Position numbers and translations under genes: made by a program. A stretch of 15,985 bases of DNA from an uncultured Clostridia bacterium (lineage in GTDB: Bacteria; Bacillota; Clostridia; Oscillospirales; CAG-382), in assembly GCA_947627335.1 (NCBI GenBank), contig CANQVQ010000172.1, positions 1 through 15,985 on the forward strand, in the 5' to 3' direction. This document shows positions 1-6,534 of this stretch, one piece after another. Below the pieces are notes generated by a model, which worked only from the letters and a program-made list of their open reading frames with translations, did no database searches and was not told the origin of the DNA. Each line of letters starts with the position of its first letter. The first letter of the stretch is position 1.

Positions 1-1
1 T

Positions 2-517
2 TTCCTCAACTGCGGGATGCGGCTTTCCGAGCTCGTCGGCATCAATTTGCAGGACATCGACAGCGATCTGCGCAGGCTGACCGTGACCGGCAAGGGCAGC
101 AAGCAGCGAACGGTCTACCTCAACAACGCCTGCCGGCTTTCCCTGACCGCATACCTGAAGGTACGCGAACAGATCGGCCGCGCCGAGGGACATCCGATCC
201 GGGACAAGCAGGCGCTGTTCCTCAGCGAACGCGGCAACCGCATTTCCAACAAGACCGTTCAGTGGGTCATCAAAAAACACCTTGCGCTGGCGGGACTGGA
301 GGGAAAAGGGTACTCGACCCACAAATTACGCCACACGGCGGCGACGCTGATGTATAACAACGGCGGCGTGGACATCCGCGTCCTGAAGGACATCCTCGGT
401 CACGAGCAGCTCACGACCACCCAGATCTACACCCACGTTTCCGACCGCAAGCTCGCCGAAGCGATGGACGCCAATCCCCTGTCCGAGGAAAAACCGGACG
501 GAAAGGAACCGAAATGA
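2..517 (+). CDS. Tyrosine recombinase (XerC/XerD-like), 3' part only
   Basis: C-terminal catalytic domain of a tyrosine site-specific recombinase, which cuts and rejoins DNA through a covalent 3'-phosphotyrosine. The frame is open from base 2 (Phe-Leu-Asn-Cys-Gly before the Met at 17), so the N-terminal SAM-like domain and true start lie outside the window; the Met at 17 is internal. Counting that Met as 1, the full catalytic set is visible: Arg2 in GMRLSEL, Lys26 in TGKGSKQR, His102 and Arg105 in HKLRH, His129 in ILGHE, and nucleophile Tyr138 in QIYTH. It looks active. The stop overlaps the thioesterase start (ATGA), so the two are translationally coupled. Composition matches the core genome. 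It could be a chromosome-dimer resolvase or a solitary recombinase; the fragment does not decide between XerC and XerD. Confidence 0.93.
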   Translation, partial: FLNCGMRLSELVGINLQDIDSDLRRLTVTGKGSKQRTVYLNNACRLSLTAYLKVREQIGRAEGHPIRDKQALFLSERGNRISNKTVQWVIKKHLALAGLEGKGYSTHKLRHTAATLMYNNGGVDIRVLKDILGHEQLTTTQIYTHVSDRKLAEAMDANPLSEEKPDGKEPK

Positions 518-1245
518 AAGAGCAAACCCTATCCATTTGCAGCTACGACGTTCTGCCGGACGGGAGGGTCAAGCCGTCCGCCCTGCAGCGGTATTTCCAG
601 CAGATTGCCCTCGACGACGTTTCCGCCTCCGGCGCGACCTACCCCGCCATGCGGGAGCATTCGATGGTGTTCGTGCTGACCAAGCTCCGTATGGAGATCC
701 TCCGCCCGATCCGTTCCGGCGACACGGTCACTTTGAGTACCTACCCGTACAGGATCGAAGGCGTCAACTTCTTCCGGGCTTTCGAGATCTGGCGCGGAGA
801 GGAACTGGTCTGCTGTGCGGACAGCCGGTGGGTGCTGATCAACTACGCCAGACGGACCATTCTGCGCCCGTCGGAACTGCCGTTCGCCCTGACGCCGACC
901 ATGCCGACCGTGCCGCTGCCGGTCCTGCCGCGCAGGATCTCCCCGGTGCGTGCGCCGGAAAGCACGTCGGCGCGGAAGGTGCTGCTGACCGAGGTGGACG
1001 AGAACCGCCACCTGAACAACTGCGTCTATTCCGACTATCTGCTCGACCATCTTCCGGCGGACGTCCTGCGCAATCCGCTGCGCTCGCTGTGTATCCTGTT
1101 CGACCACGAGGCGTACCTCGGCGACACGGTCGAACTGCGCTACGAACGGGTCGAGGAGGGCTATATCGTCGATGCGCTGGACCGCACGACCGAAAAATCC
1201 TGCTTTCAGGCGTTATTGGGGCTTGATTTTTCGGGGAAACTATAG
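514..1245 (+). CDS. Acyl-ACP thioesterase (FatA-like, double hot-dog)
   Basis: Hydrolyses acyl-ACP to free fatty acid and ACP in the cytoplasm, ending or diverting type II fatty acid synthesis (family knowledge, PF01643). The 243 residues hold two hot-dog repeats. The first, about residues 1-125, has the family-like stretch MVFVLTKLRMEILRP near 51-65 and DSRWVLIN at 103-110. The second, about 155-243, has VDENRHLNN at 161-169, where the Asn/His residues of the thioesterase active site are expected. Length matches bacterial members (about 240-250 aa). The ATG lies in an ATGA overlap with the recombinase stop, with AAAGGA about 8 nt upstream. The 3' end carries the promoter of the next gene. 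Substrate chain length cannot be read from the sequence. Confidence 0.9.
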   Translation: MKEQTLSICSYDVLPDGRVKPSALQRYFQQIALDDVSASGATYPAMREHSMVFVLTKLRMEILRPIRSGDTVTLSTYPYRIEGVNFFRAFEIWRGEELVCCADSRWVLINYARRTILRPSELPFALTPTMPTVPLPVLPRRISPVRAPESTSARKVLLTEVDENRHLNNCVYSDYLLDHLPADVLRNPLRSLCILFDHEAYLGDTVELRYERVEEGYIVDALDRTTEKSCFQALLGLDFSGKL

Positions 1246-1251
1246 TATAAT
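1223..1251 (+). promoter_or_regulatory. Sigma-70-type promoter of smpB-ssrA
   Basis: TTGATT (1223-1228) and TATAAT (1246-1251) are separated by 17 bp, overlapping the end of the thioesterase gene. The predicted start near 1258 gives a leader of about 20 nt containing AAGGAGGG (1261-1268) before the GTG start of smpB at 1278. No better promoter is visible closer to the tmRNA, so this one probably serves both smpB and ssrA. Confidence 0.75.
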
Positions 1252-1277
1252 CAAGGGAGGAAGGAGGGAATGACCCG

Positions 1278-1739
1278 GTGGACAAGATCGTCAAGACCGT
1301 CGCGCAGAATAAAAAAGCCTACCACGAATACTTCGTCGACGACCGCTTTGAAGCGGGGCTACTGCTTTCGGGCACCGAGGTCAAGTCCGTCCGCAAGGGT
1401 TCGCTGAACCTGAAGGACTCCTTCTGCCGGGTGGACGGCGGCGAACTCGTCGTCTACGGGATGCACATCAGCCCGTACGAGAACGGCAATATCTTCAACC
1501 GCGACCCGTACCGTCCGCGCAAACTGCTCATGCACAAGCGGGAGATCATGCGTCTGTTCGGTCTGGTCGGGCAAAAGGGCTACGCGTTGGTGCCGCTGTC
1601 GGTCTATTTTCGCGGAAAATGGGCGAAAATGGAGATCGGGCTGTGCCGGGGCAAGAAGCTCTACGACAAGCGGGACGCGGACGCGGAAAAGACCGCGAAG
1701 CGGGAAATGGACCGTGCCTTCAAGGAAGGGAATCGGTAA
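1278..1739 (+). CDS. smpB: SsrA-binding protein SmpB
   Basis: Small basic protein that binds the tRNA-like domain of tmRNA and brings it to stalled ribosomes for trans-translation. The 153-residue length is typical. Family signatures are present in order: VAQNKKAYHEYFV near the N-terminus, an LLLSGTEVKSVRKG block at about 28-41, DSFCRVDGGEL, HISPYENGN, RDPYRPRKLLMHKREI, and the basic C-terminal tail GKKLYDKRDADAEKTAKRE that acts in the decoding centre. The start is GTG at 1278, supported by AAGGAGGG nine bases upstream; no ATG in frame gives a better start. Its RNA partner begins only 6 nt after the stop codon, which suggests one transcript for protein and RNA. Confidence 0.97.
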   Translation: MDKIVKTVAQNKKAYHEYFVDDRFEAGLLLSGTEVKSVRKGSLNLKDSFCRVDGGELVVYGMHISPYENGNIFNRDPYRPRKLLMHKREIMRLFGLVGQKGYALVPLSVYFRGKWAKMEIGLCRGKKLYDKRDADAEKTAKREMDRAFKEGNR

Positions 1740-1745
1740 CGAAAT

Positions 1746-2095
1746 GGGGGCGTAAAGGTTTCGACTGGGATCTTGAACGTGGGTAAGCGAGCGGAAGCGC
1801 ACACCTTCCTTAAAAGGTGCAAAAACAATAAACGCTAACAATAACAGCGAACTCGTAGCTGCCTAAGCGCAGCTGCCGTCATCCCCGGGAGGACCGCGGC
1901 CCGGGTGTATGGCGTGACTGAGCGGTGAACGTGTTCGGAGGGGCGTCCCGACCTCCGGCATGAAGAATCGGGACTACTTTTCCGGGGCGGCTGTGCATAC
2001 CTGCCCCGGGCGGGGAATGTAAGTATGTACTGCGCTCGGAGAAAACCTACCGGAAGGGTCTTAGGACAGGGGTTCGATTCCCCTCGCCTCCACCA
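1746..2095 (+). ncRNA. ssrA: tmRNA (transfer-messenger RNA)
   Basis: One-piece tmRNA of about 350 nt that rescues stalled ribosomes and tags nascent peptides for proteolysis. The 5' GGGGGCG (1746-1752) pairs with CGCCTCC (2085-2091) to form the acceptor stem with one G-U pair, followed by an encoded ACCA end (2092-2095). The T arm is AGGGGTTCGATTCCCCT. The conserved GTAAAGGTTTCGACTGG follows the acceptor stem. An internal tag frame lies at 1819-1866 with its stop in a hairpin, and the rest of the RNA holds G+C-rich pseudoknot segments. A strong terminator begins one base after the CCA. Because only 6 nt separate it from smpB, its 5' end is probably made by RNase P cutting a joint transcript. 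Confidence 0.96.
1819..1866 (+). other. tmRNA tag-peptide reading frame
   Basis: Resume codon GCA at 1819, following TAAAAGGT, then 14 more codons and TAA at 1864-1866. The encoded tag is AKTINANNNSELVAA. The C-terminal LVAA matches the small hydrophobic ends of bacterial proteolysis tags. The stop codon sits in the loop of a small hairpin formed by AGCTGC and GCAGCT. The resume position is assigned by comparison with general tmRNA layout. Confidence 0.85.
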
Positions 2096-2132
2096 CGTCG
2101 GAGCGAAGTTCGCTTTGCTCCGACGCTTTTTT
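2096..2132 (+). terminator. Rho-independent terminator after ssrA
   Basis: A 13-bp stem (2096-2108 with 2113-2125, one G-U pair) closes a UUCG tetraloop and is followed by C and six T (2127-2132). It starts directly after the tmRNA CCA end and ends the smpB-ssrA transcript. Confidence 0.93.
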
Positions 2133-2184
2133 ATGCCTACGGCAGAAAAAAGCATCATCCGCCCGCTCCCTTGCTCCTCCTTTT

Positions 2185-2212
2185 CCCCACAAAGTCTTGC
2201 GACTTTGCGGGG
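2185..2212. repeat. Intergenic hairpin
   Basis: A 12-bp inverted repeat (2185-2196 with 2201-2212, one A-C mismatch) with the 4-nt loop TTGC. There is no T tract on either strand after the stem, so it is not a convincing terminator. It lies in the short gene-free stretch between the ssrA terminator and the next hairpin; no other element is visible there. Confidence 0.5.
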
Positions 2213-2283
2213 ACCCCGTATTTATCGTCCACAGCGCGGATTCACTCTTATGCAATTAGACATCCATTTTGGTCAGTCCTTCC

Positions 2284-2317
2284 AAAAATCGGCAAGACGA
2301 ATGTCTTGCCGATTTTT
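2284..2317. terminator. Bidirectional terminator-like hairpin
   Basis: A perfect 15-bp inverted repeat, AAAAATCGGCAAGAC and its complement, with the 4-nt loop GAAT. It ends in five T on either strand, as expected for a bidirectional intrinsic terminator. It lies 9 bp outside the IS element, so it marks the last core-type sequence before the IS and island. Confidence 0.8.
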
Positions 2318-2328
2318 AACGAAACTTG

Positions 2329-3225
2329 TCAAGTAGAGTGGACAGTTAAAACAGTGAATAATTCATTGGGAATACAGTATCCGATGCCGGAATGCAGGCG
2401 TGCCGCGTTGTAGTACAGCTCGATGTAGCTAATGACCGCACGCTTCGCGTCCTCGAACGGGAGATGACGGATATCCGGCATCTCCCGTTCGAGCGTCTGC
2501 CAAAAACTCTCGATCGGCTGGTTGCCGCTCGGCGTCCCCGGGCGGGACATACTCTTGCGAAATCCGTGCTTCTCCACAAGCTCCTTGACCCGCTTTGCCG
2601 TGTACTGACAACCTCTGTCACTGTGAAAAACCGCACCCGACGGACGCACCGGGTTCCTGCCTGCCGCCATGAGGAACGCCTCGAGCACGACGTCCTGACG
2701 CTGATGCCGCTCTACCGCCCAGCCCACCAGCCTGCGCGTCGCCACGTCGATGATCCCGCATACGTACAGCTTTCCGCTCTTGCATTCCAGCACCGTTATG
2801 TCCGAACACCAAAGCATATTCGGCTCTGTTACCGAAAACTTGTCTTTTATCAGGTTTTCCTCGATATACTGCTCCTCCGTCGGCTTGGGCATCCTCCTCG
2901 TGCCGGTTCGCCCGCTCTTTGCGATCAGCCCGTTTTGCCGCATTATCCGTGCGATCCGCCATTCGCCGACCGCGATACCGCGTTTCTTCAGCGTCTTGCA
3001 AATTCGGATCCGACCGTATCTGCCGCTGTTTTCCTGAAAACAGCGAATGACCGCTTTTTCTGCTTCCGTTTCGTTCTCTTTGCGGGGACTTGCCTTTCGG
3101 TAAAATGCACTCCTTGACACCCGTAATATCCCGCATACCGTGCCGGTGTCATACCCGGTCAGCTTCTTTTTTGCAAACGCTATTTTTCTGCCGGGTGTTT
3201 CGCAAAGTATGCCGCTGCTTTTTTT
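2329..3225 (-). CDS. IS3-family OrfB (DDE transposase, via -1 frameshift)
   Basis: Catalytic rve-fold integrase domain of the IS3-family transposase. The given end at 3225 is the slippery A run, not a start codon, because translation probably enters from OrfA by -1 frameshift (after Leu-Lys-Lys the reading becomes SSGILCETPGRK). An HTH_21-type region, YGRIRICKTLKKRGI...RIARIMRQNGL, precedes the catalytic core. The catalytic residues are Asp in LWCSDITVLE, Asp in FHSDRGCQYTA and Glu in PIESFWQTLERE, all present. The C-terminus has the usual YIELYYNAARLHSGIGYCIPNE block. The stop TGA (2329-2331 on the complement) lies inside the right inverted repeat. It appears intact and functional. Confidence 0.92.
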   Translation of the reverse strand, partial: KKSSGILCETPGRKIAFAKKKLTGYDTGTVCGILRVSRSAFYRKASPRKENETEAEKAVIRCFQENSGRYGRIRICKTLKKRGIAVGEWRIARIMRQNGLIAKSGRTGTRRMPKPTEEQYIEENLIKDKFSVTEPNMLWCSDITVLECKSGKLYVCGIIDVATRRLVGWAVERHQRQDVVLEAFLMAAGRNPVRPSGAVFHSDRGCQYTAKRVKELVEKHGFRKSMSRPGTPSGNQPIESFWQTLEREMPDIRHLPFEDAKRAVISYIELYYNAARLHSGIGYCIPNELFTVLTVHST

Positions 3226-3473
3226 AATATCTCGTTCTCCTGCCGCAGACGTTCGTTCTCCCGTTTGAGCTTGCGGAGCTCGGCGTCCGCCGGCGCCTGA
3301 TGACCGGACCCCATGAACGCCTGCTCCCCGTTCTCCCGGTACTCCGACACCCACCGATAGAGCATCACCGTATTCAGCCCCATCTTCTCCGCTACGATTT
3401 GCGGCTTGATCTTGTCCTTCACTACAAGCTCGTATGCGCTTACCTTGAATTCCTTGCTGTACTTCCGCTTCAT
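3180..3473 (-). CDS. IS3-family OrfA (HTH transposase subunit)
   Basis: 97-residue DNA-binding part of the IS3-family transposase. The N-terminal helix-turn-helix spans about residues 5-50, with KRKYSKEFKVSAYELV and the recognition-helix region AEKMGLNTVMLYRWVSEY. A leucine-zipper-like coiled coil follows at about 63-87 (LRKLKRENERLRQENEILKK). The ATG at 3471-3473 lies about 65 bp inside the left end, and a GAGG motif precedes it. Near the end of the frame, seven A in a row (plus-strand T run at 3219-3225, read TTA AAA AAA) form a slippery site leading into OrfB. Made alone, OrfA of this family binds the ends and can repress; fused to OrfB it gives the transposase. Confidence 0.93.
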   Translation of the reverse strand: MKRKYSKEFKVSAYELVVKDKIKPQIVAEKMGLNTVMLYRWVSEYRENGEQAFMGSGHQAPADAELRKLKRENERLRQENEILKKAAAYFAKHPAEK

Positions 3474-3536
3474 TTTGACACACTCCTCAGGTCTATTATA
3501 TCATTCTCTGTTTCATGTGTCCACTTTTATTATACA

Positions 3537-3881
3537 ACTATTCTATAACTTTCGAGTATCCCGTTCTCTTTCGTCAACCATCTTCACAATTTAATTGTAA
3601 ATATTTTTCAAATATTTTCAAAATACATTGACTATAACCGTAATTATGGTATAATATTATTGTATTTATGATTATGCAGCTTATGCGACGGTATGTTTGA
3701 ATGGGCTAGCTCGCCGCCATTGACAAAGAGCTTATCGGTATCATTGAAACAAAAATTGAAACACACTATGAAAGAGCAATATATCCTTCCCAATGATACA
3801 TATCATACCTTGCACGAATTAGCCTGATAGTATTCGACAAATCATAGTGTAAAACAATATGCACCCTTTGGAGGTAGAAAG
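3537..3881 (+). promoter_or_regulatory. Island 5' flank and long leader of the defence operon
   Basis: 345 bp without a confident gene. The A+T-rich part (3580-3627) could act as an UP element for the promoter at 3628. The leader from about 3662 to 3881 is some 220 nt long. It contains a 9-bp inverted repeat, ACACTATGA (3763-3771) and TCATAGTGT (3842-3850). A 44-codon ATG frame (3693-3827) has no clear ribosome binding site, and an open stretch in another frame (3710-3793) reads LAAIDKELIGIIETK and could be a decayed coding remnant. The leader ends with GGAGG (3870-3874) eight bases before the methyltransferase ATG. Confidence 0.5.
3628..3655 (+). promoter_or_regulatory. Promoter of the six-gene island operon with spacer palindrome
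   Basis: TTGACT (3628-3633), a 16-bp spacer and TATAAT (3650-3655), with TG at 3647-3648 giving an extended -10. Nearly the whole spacer is a 14-bp near-perfect palindrome, ACCGTAATTATGGT (3637-3650), in which six of seven pairs are Watson-Crick and the seventh is G-T. A dyad between -35 and -10 is a typical operator position, so autoregulation by a protein of the operon, such as the methyltransferase, is plausible. That last step is inference. Confidence 0.75.
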
Positions 3882-4808
3882 ATGCCTATAAATATAGTTC
3901 AAACCATTGATAAAGGTGTATTGCCAGATAAATTAACGACACAGCTATTCTTGATGGATGTCGAACGATTTCTTGATGTATTACCCATGCAACCGATTTT
4001 TGATCTTGTCGTTACTTCACCGCCTTATAACATTGGCAAAAAGTACGAAAGCCAAATGCCACTTGCAGATTATGTTGCATGGCAAAGAAGAATTATTGAT
4101 AAAATATATCCAAGGCTCAAAGATAATGGCAGCATCTGCTGGCAAGTTGGAAATTACGTCGAAAACGGTAGTATCACACCGCTTGATATCGAACTTGCCC
4201 CCATCTTCAAAGAGCTAAACTTACATTTGCGCAATCGTATTATCTGGCATTTCGGGCATGGATTGCATAATAAGAATCGCTTTAGCGGGCGATATGAAGT
4301 TATTATGTGGTACACAAAAACAGATAACTACACCTTTAATTTAGACGACGTCCGAGTTCCAGCAAAATATCCCAGCAAACGCAGTTATCACGGAGAAAAC
4401 AAAGGCAAATTATCAGGGAATCCCAAAGGAAAAAATCCAGAAGATGTATGGGAAATCCCTAACGTCAAGGGGAATCATGTTGAAAAGACGTCACACCCAT
4501 GTCAGTTTCCTGTGGGTTTGATTGAAAGGCTCGTGCTCGCATTGACCAATAAGGGAGACTTGGTTTTTGATCCATTTGCTGGAGTTGCATCTTCCGGAGT
4601 TGCAGCATTACTTCATGAAAGAAATTTCTGGGGATGTGAAATCATACAGGACTACGTCAATCAAGGAAAAGAGAGATTAGAACAGACAGTTACAGGAAGT
4701 ATTAGATACCGCCCTTATGACAAACCGATTTATGACGCAAAAACAAGCGCATTGTCAAAAATTCCTGACGAATGGAAGGATGTAAATAATGAGAACGCAG
4801 ATATATGA
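3882..4808 (+). CDS. Beta-class N4/N6 DNA methyltransferase
   Basis: Site-specific DNA methyltransferase of the PF01555 type, which transfers methyl from S-adenosylmethionine to an exocyclic amino group of adenine or cytosine. Motif IV is TSPPY at residues 45-49 (catalytic), HPCQFP at 205-210 begins motif X, and motif I is FDPFAGVASSG at 229-239 (SAM binding). Motif IV before motif I makes it beta class, with the target-recognition region between them (about 120-200). TSPPY is common in N4-cytosine enzymes but does not exclude N6-adenine. The 308-aa length is normal. The start has GGAGG eight bases upstream. It is the first gene of the island operon and overlaps the BglII-like gene by 20 bp, the layout of a type II restriction-modification pair. 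Likely role: protecting self DNA. Confidence 0.9.
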   Translation: MPINIVQTIDKGVLPDKLTTQLFLMDVERFLDVLPMQPIFDLVVTSPPYNIGKKYESQMPLADYVAWQRRIIDKIYPRLKDNGSICWQVGNYVENGSITPLDIELAPIFKELNLHLRNRIIWHFGHGLHNKNRFSGRYEVIMWYTKTDNYTFNLDDVRVPAKYPSKRSYHGENKGKLSGNPKGKNPEDVWEIPNVKGNHVEKTSHPCQFPVGLIERLVLALTNKGDLVFDPFAGVASSGVAALLHERNFWGCEIIQDYVNQGKERLEQTVTGSIRYRPYDKPIYDAKTSALSKIPDEWKDVNNENADI

Positions 4809-5259
4809 CCATCGAAGCGGACTTAAAGTCGTTCCCCGTGATATCGTTTCGAATGTGGAAAAAATAGTGTGGGATATCAATCCTGTGTTGTCCCAAAAAA
4901 TGGCAGCCGGCATTAAAAAATCTATGCAAGAGAGATTCAAAAAAGAAGGATGGATAGGTGAATACCGTCTGGACGCAACCTCTCGCATTACGATCTCTTC
5001 CTATTTGAAAGGTATCGGCTTATGCTTTCAGACCGGAAATGTCGGTCGTATTTATGCCGATCTTTTAAAATTGCAGACGCTCTATATAAAGGGAAACATT
5101 ACCGCCGGAATCATTCTTATCCCACAGATAAAGACAGCAAAAGAACTTGGCTCCAACAGGGCAAATTACGAGCGCTTAATCAGGGAATTACCAATTTTCA
5201 GTCAAGTTATTACGATACCCATAGTAGTTATTGGATTTGATGGAACGGGGGAAGAATAA
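4789..5259 (+). CDS. BglII-family restriction endonuclease-like protein, catalytic residues altered
   Basis: 156-residue protein resembling the BglII group of PD-(D/E)xK type II restriction enzymes. Recognisable stretches are KKEGWIGEYRL (51-61), LCFQTGNVGRIYADLLKLQ (78-96), AGIILIPQ (106-113) and SNRANYERLIRELP (122-135), followed by IPIVVIGF. BglII itself uses Asp84, Glu93 and Gln95. Aligned by eye, the Glu-x-Gln-Phe-x-Asn motif is here Cys79-Phe-Gln81-Thr-Gly-Asn84, and the Asp position is Ser70. Gln and Asn remain while both metal-binding acids are gone, so it may bind DNA without cutting. It is also short (BglII is 223 aa). GGAAGGA lies 8 nt before the ATG. It overlaps the methylase by 20 bp and the next gene by one base (TAATG). 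It might use other acids (Glu58, Asp62), so inactivity is not certain. Confidence 0.75.
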   Translation: MRTQIYDHRSGLKVVPRDIVSNVEKIVWDINPVLSQKMAAGIKKSMQERFKKEGWIGEYRLDATSRITISSYLKGIGLCFQTGNVGRIYADLLKLQTLYIKGNITAGIILIPQIKTAKELGSNRANYERLIRELPIFSQVITIPIVVIGFDGTGEE

Positions 5260-6533
5260 TGGAATTTGCATATTCTTTTGGATATCCATATATGCGGCGA
5301 ATGCTTGCTATCAACGAAGCGATTAGTAATTCACAAGTTGGCGAAAAATATCAAGTCGATTATAGAGGAAAGTATCGCCCCCTCCCCGTAATCGAAGTTC
5401 CTATTGAAATGTTAGTATATCGTATAGAGAACATTCGAACAAAAAGTCTGCAAAAACAGTGGCTTGCTCAACACCGTGATTTGCCGAGGGATTTGTTTCT
5501 TCGTGATCCATTTTCTATAGAAGCTCAAGAAAATCAACACCAAGTGCTAAAACTGTTAGTGGATAAGGAAAATTTGCTAAAAACATTTAAGGATAATGAC
5601 AAACTCCAGCAAACAGAGCCCCTTATTTGTTCTAACGATGGAATCGTTGTAAACGGGAACCGACGTCTCTGCGCATGGCGTGAATTGTACTACAACAACA
5701 GGGTAAAATATGCTCATTTCCAAACCATTCGTGTAGCTGTATTGCCGGACAATGATCCCCAAGGGATGTATGACCTTGAGGTTGCCTTGCAGATTCGCTC
5801 GGATATGAAGGCAGAATACGTTTGGCACACAATAGCAGCAGACTATCAGGAGCGATTTGACGCCGGAATGGATATTGGCGTATTGGCGGCCAAGCAAAAT
5901 AAAAAGCCGGAAGAAATCAATACATATATTGAGTGCTATAATTATGCCGCCCAGTATCTGGAATCTATAGGTCATCCCGATGAATGGACGTTAGTTGACA
6001 AACAAGAATACGCGTTCAAGCAGATTGTCATTGGGAGAAAAAGCATTGTCAATCCCGGGGATAAAGAGTTATTCCAGGAGATTTCACATGCATTGTTGCA
6101 GACGCCTGCAGTTGGTGATCGCCTATACAAACAAATTCCAAAAGTTGTTTCCTGCCTATCTACAATTGCCCCAAAATTGCAAGAGGTCTTTAGTATTTCC
6201 ATTCAAAACGATCATGATGATGATTTGGATTTGCTGACTGGAGGTGATACTAACACCAGCAATACTGTCAATGCTCAAATTGCTGCCAGTATCCGCCAAG
6301 CGGAGAATCCTGCTCTGGTTGCCCAGGCTGTGAAATCCGTGTTGGATACGACAGACGAGCTTGAAAAAGAAAAAAAGAAAAAGAGCTTCATTTTCGATCA
6401 AGTCATAAAAGCGGCTACACTATTGACAAACGCTGTATCTAACTTAGACGATTCTATGAACAAAGATGGCATAGGAAAGCAGCTTGAAAATATAGAAGGG
6501 GCTTTATTAGCCCTTAAAGATTGGATTAAATAA
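5259..6533 (+). CDS. ParB/Srx-fold nuclease-domain protein
   Basis: 424-residue protein with an N-terminal ParB-like domain, a fold that in relatives binds DNA or nucleotide (CTP) and in some cases acts as a nuclease. The domain spans about residues 40-165: LPVIEVPIEMLVYRIENIR at 42-60, then the box DGIVVNGNRRLCAWREL at 127-143 containing the GNRR signature. Residues 185-260 may be a helical DNA-binding segment (IGVLAAKQNKKPEEINTYI resembles a helix-turn-helix). A Lys/Glu-rich helical part follows near 365-375, with a helical tail to 424. The start uses the TAATG overlap with the BglII-like stop and GGGGGAAG upstream. Its place between a restriction-like gene and a translocase suggests DNA recognition or loading. 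Whether it cuts DNA is not visible. Confidence 0.75.
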   Translation: MEFAYSFGYPYMRRMLAINEAISNSQVGEKYQVDYRGKYRPLPVIEVPIEMLVYRIENIRTKSLQKQWLAQHRDLPRDLFLRDPFSIEAQENQHQVLKLLVDKENLLKTFKDNDKLQQTEPLICSNDGIVVNGNRRLCAWRELYYNNRVKYAHFQTIRVAVLPDNDPQGMYDLEVALQIRSDMKAEYVWHTIAADYQERFDAGMDIGVLAAKQNKKPEEINTYIECYNYAAQYLESIGHPDEWTLVDKQEYAFKQIVIGRKSIVNPGDKELFQEISHALLQTPAVGDRLYKQIPKVVSCLSTIAPKLQEVFSISIQNDHDDDLDLLTGGDTNTSNTVNAQIAASIRQAENPALVAQAVKSVLDTTDELEKEKKKKSFIFDQVIKAATLLTNAVSNLDDSMNKDGIGKQLENIEGALLALKDWIK

Positions 6534-6534
6534 T

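Larger units (their letters stand above)
2327..3536 (-). mobile_element. Complete IS3-family insertion sequence, 1210 bp
   Basis: Both ends are visible. The right end begins TGTCAAGTAGAGTGGACA at 2327. The left end, on the complement of 3536, begins TGTATAATAAAAGTGGACA. The two are imperfect inverted repeats with the TG...CA tips usual for IS3. The flanks are ACT at 2324-2326 and ACT at 3537-3539, a 3-bp target duplication. Inside are OrfA and OrfB in the -1 frame relation, with intact DDE residues. The OrfB stop lies inside the right terminal repeat. The clean duplication shows a simple insertion, and the intact genes suggest a fairly recent and possibly active copy. Confidence 0.93.

Noticed and set aside
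2..517. Tyrosine recombinase as the integrase of the island
   Set aside because: It is separated from the island by the thioesterase, smpB and intact ssrA, shares core composition, and is translationally coupled to the thioesterase.
1835..2255. Minus-strand open frames across the tmRNA (ending in GESNPCPKTL and VEARGIEPLS)
   Set aside because: They are antisense to the tmRNA; RGIEPLS-type peptides are a familiar artefact of translating the complement of a tRNA-like 3' end.
2392..3117. Long plus-strand open frame inside the IS
   Set aside because: It is the complement of the DDE transposase OrfB, with no binding site and no known motif.
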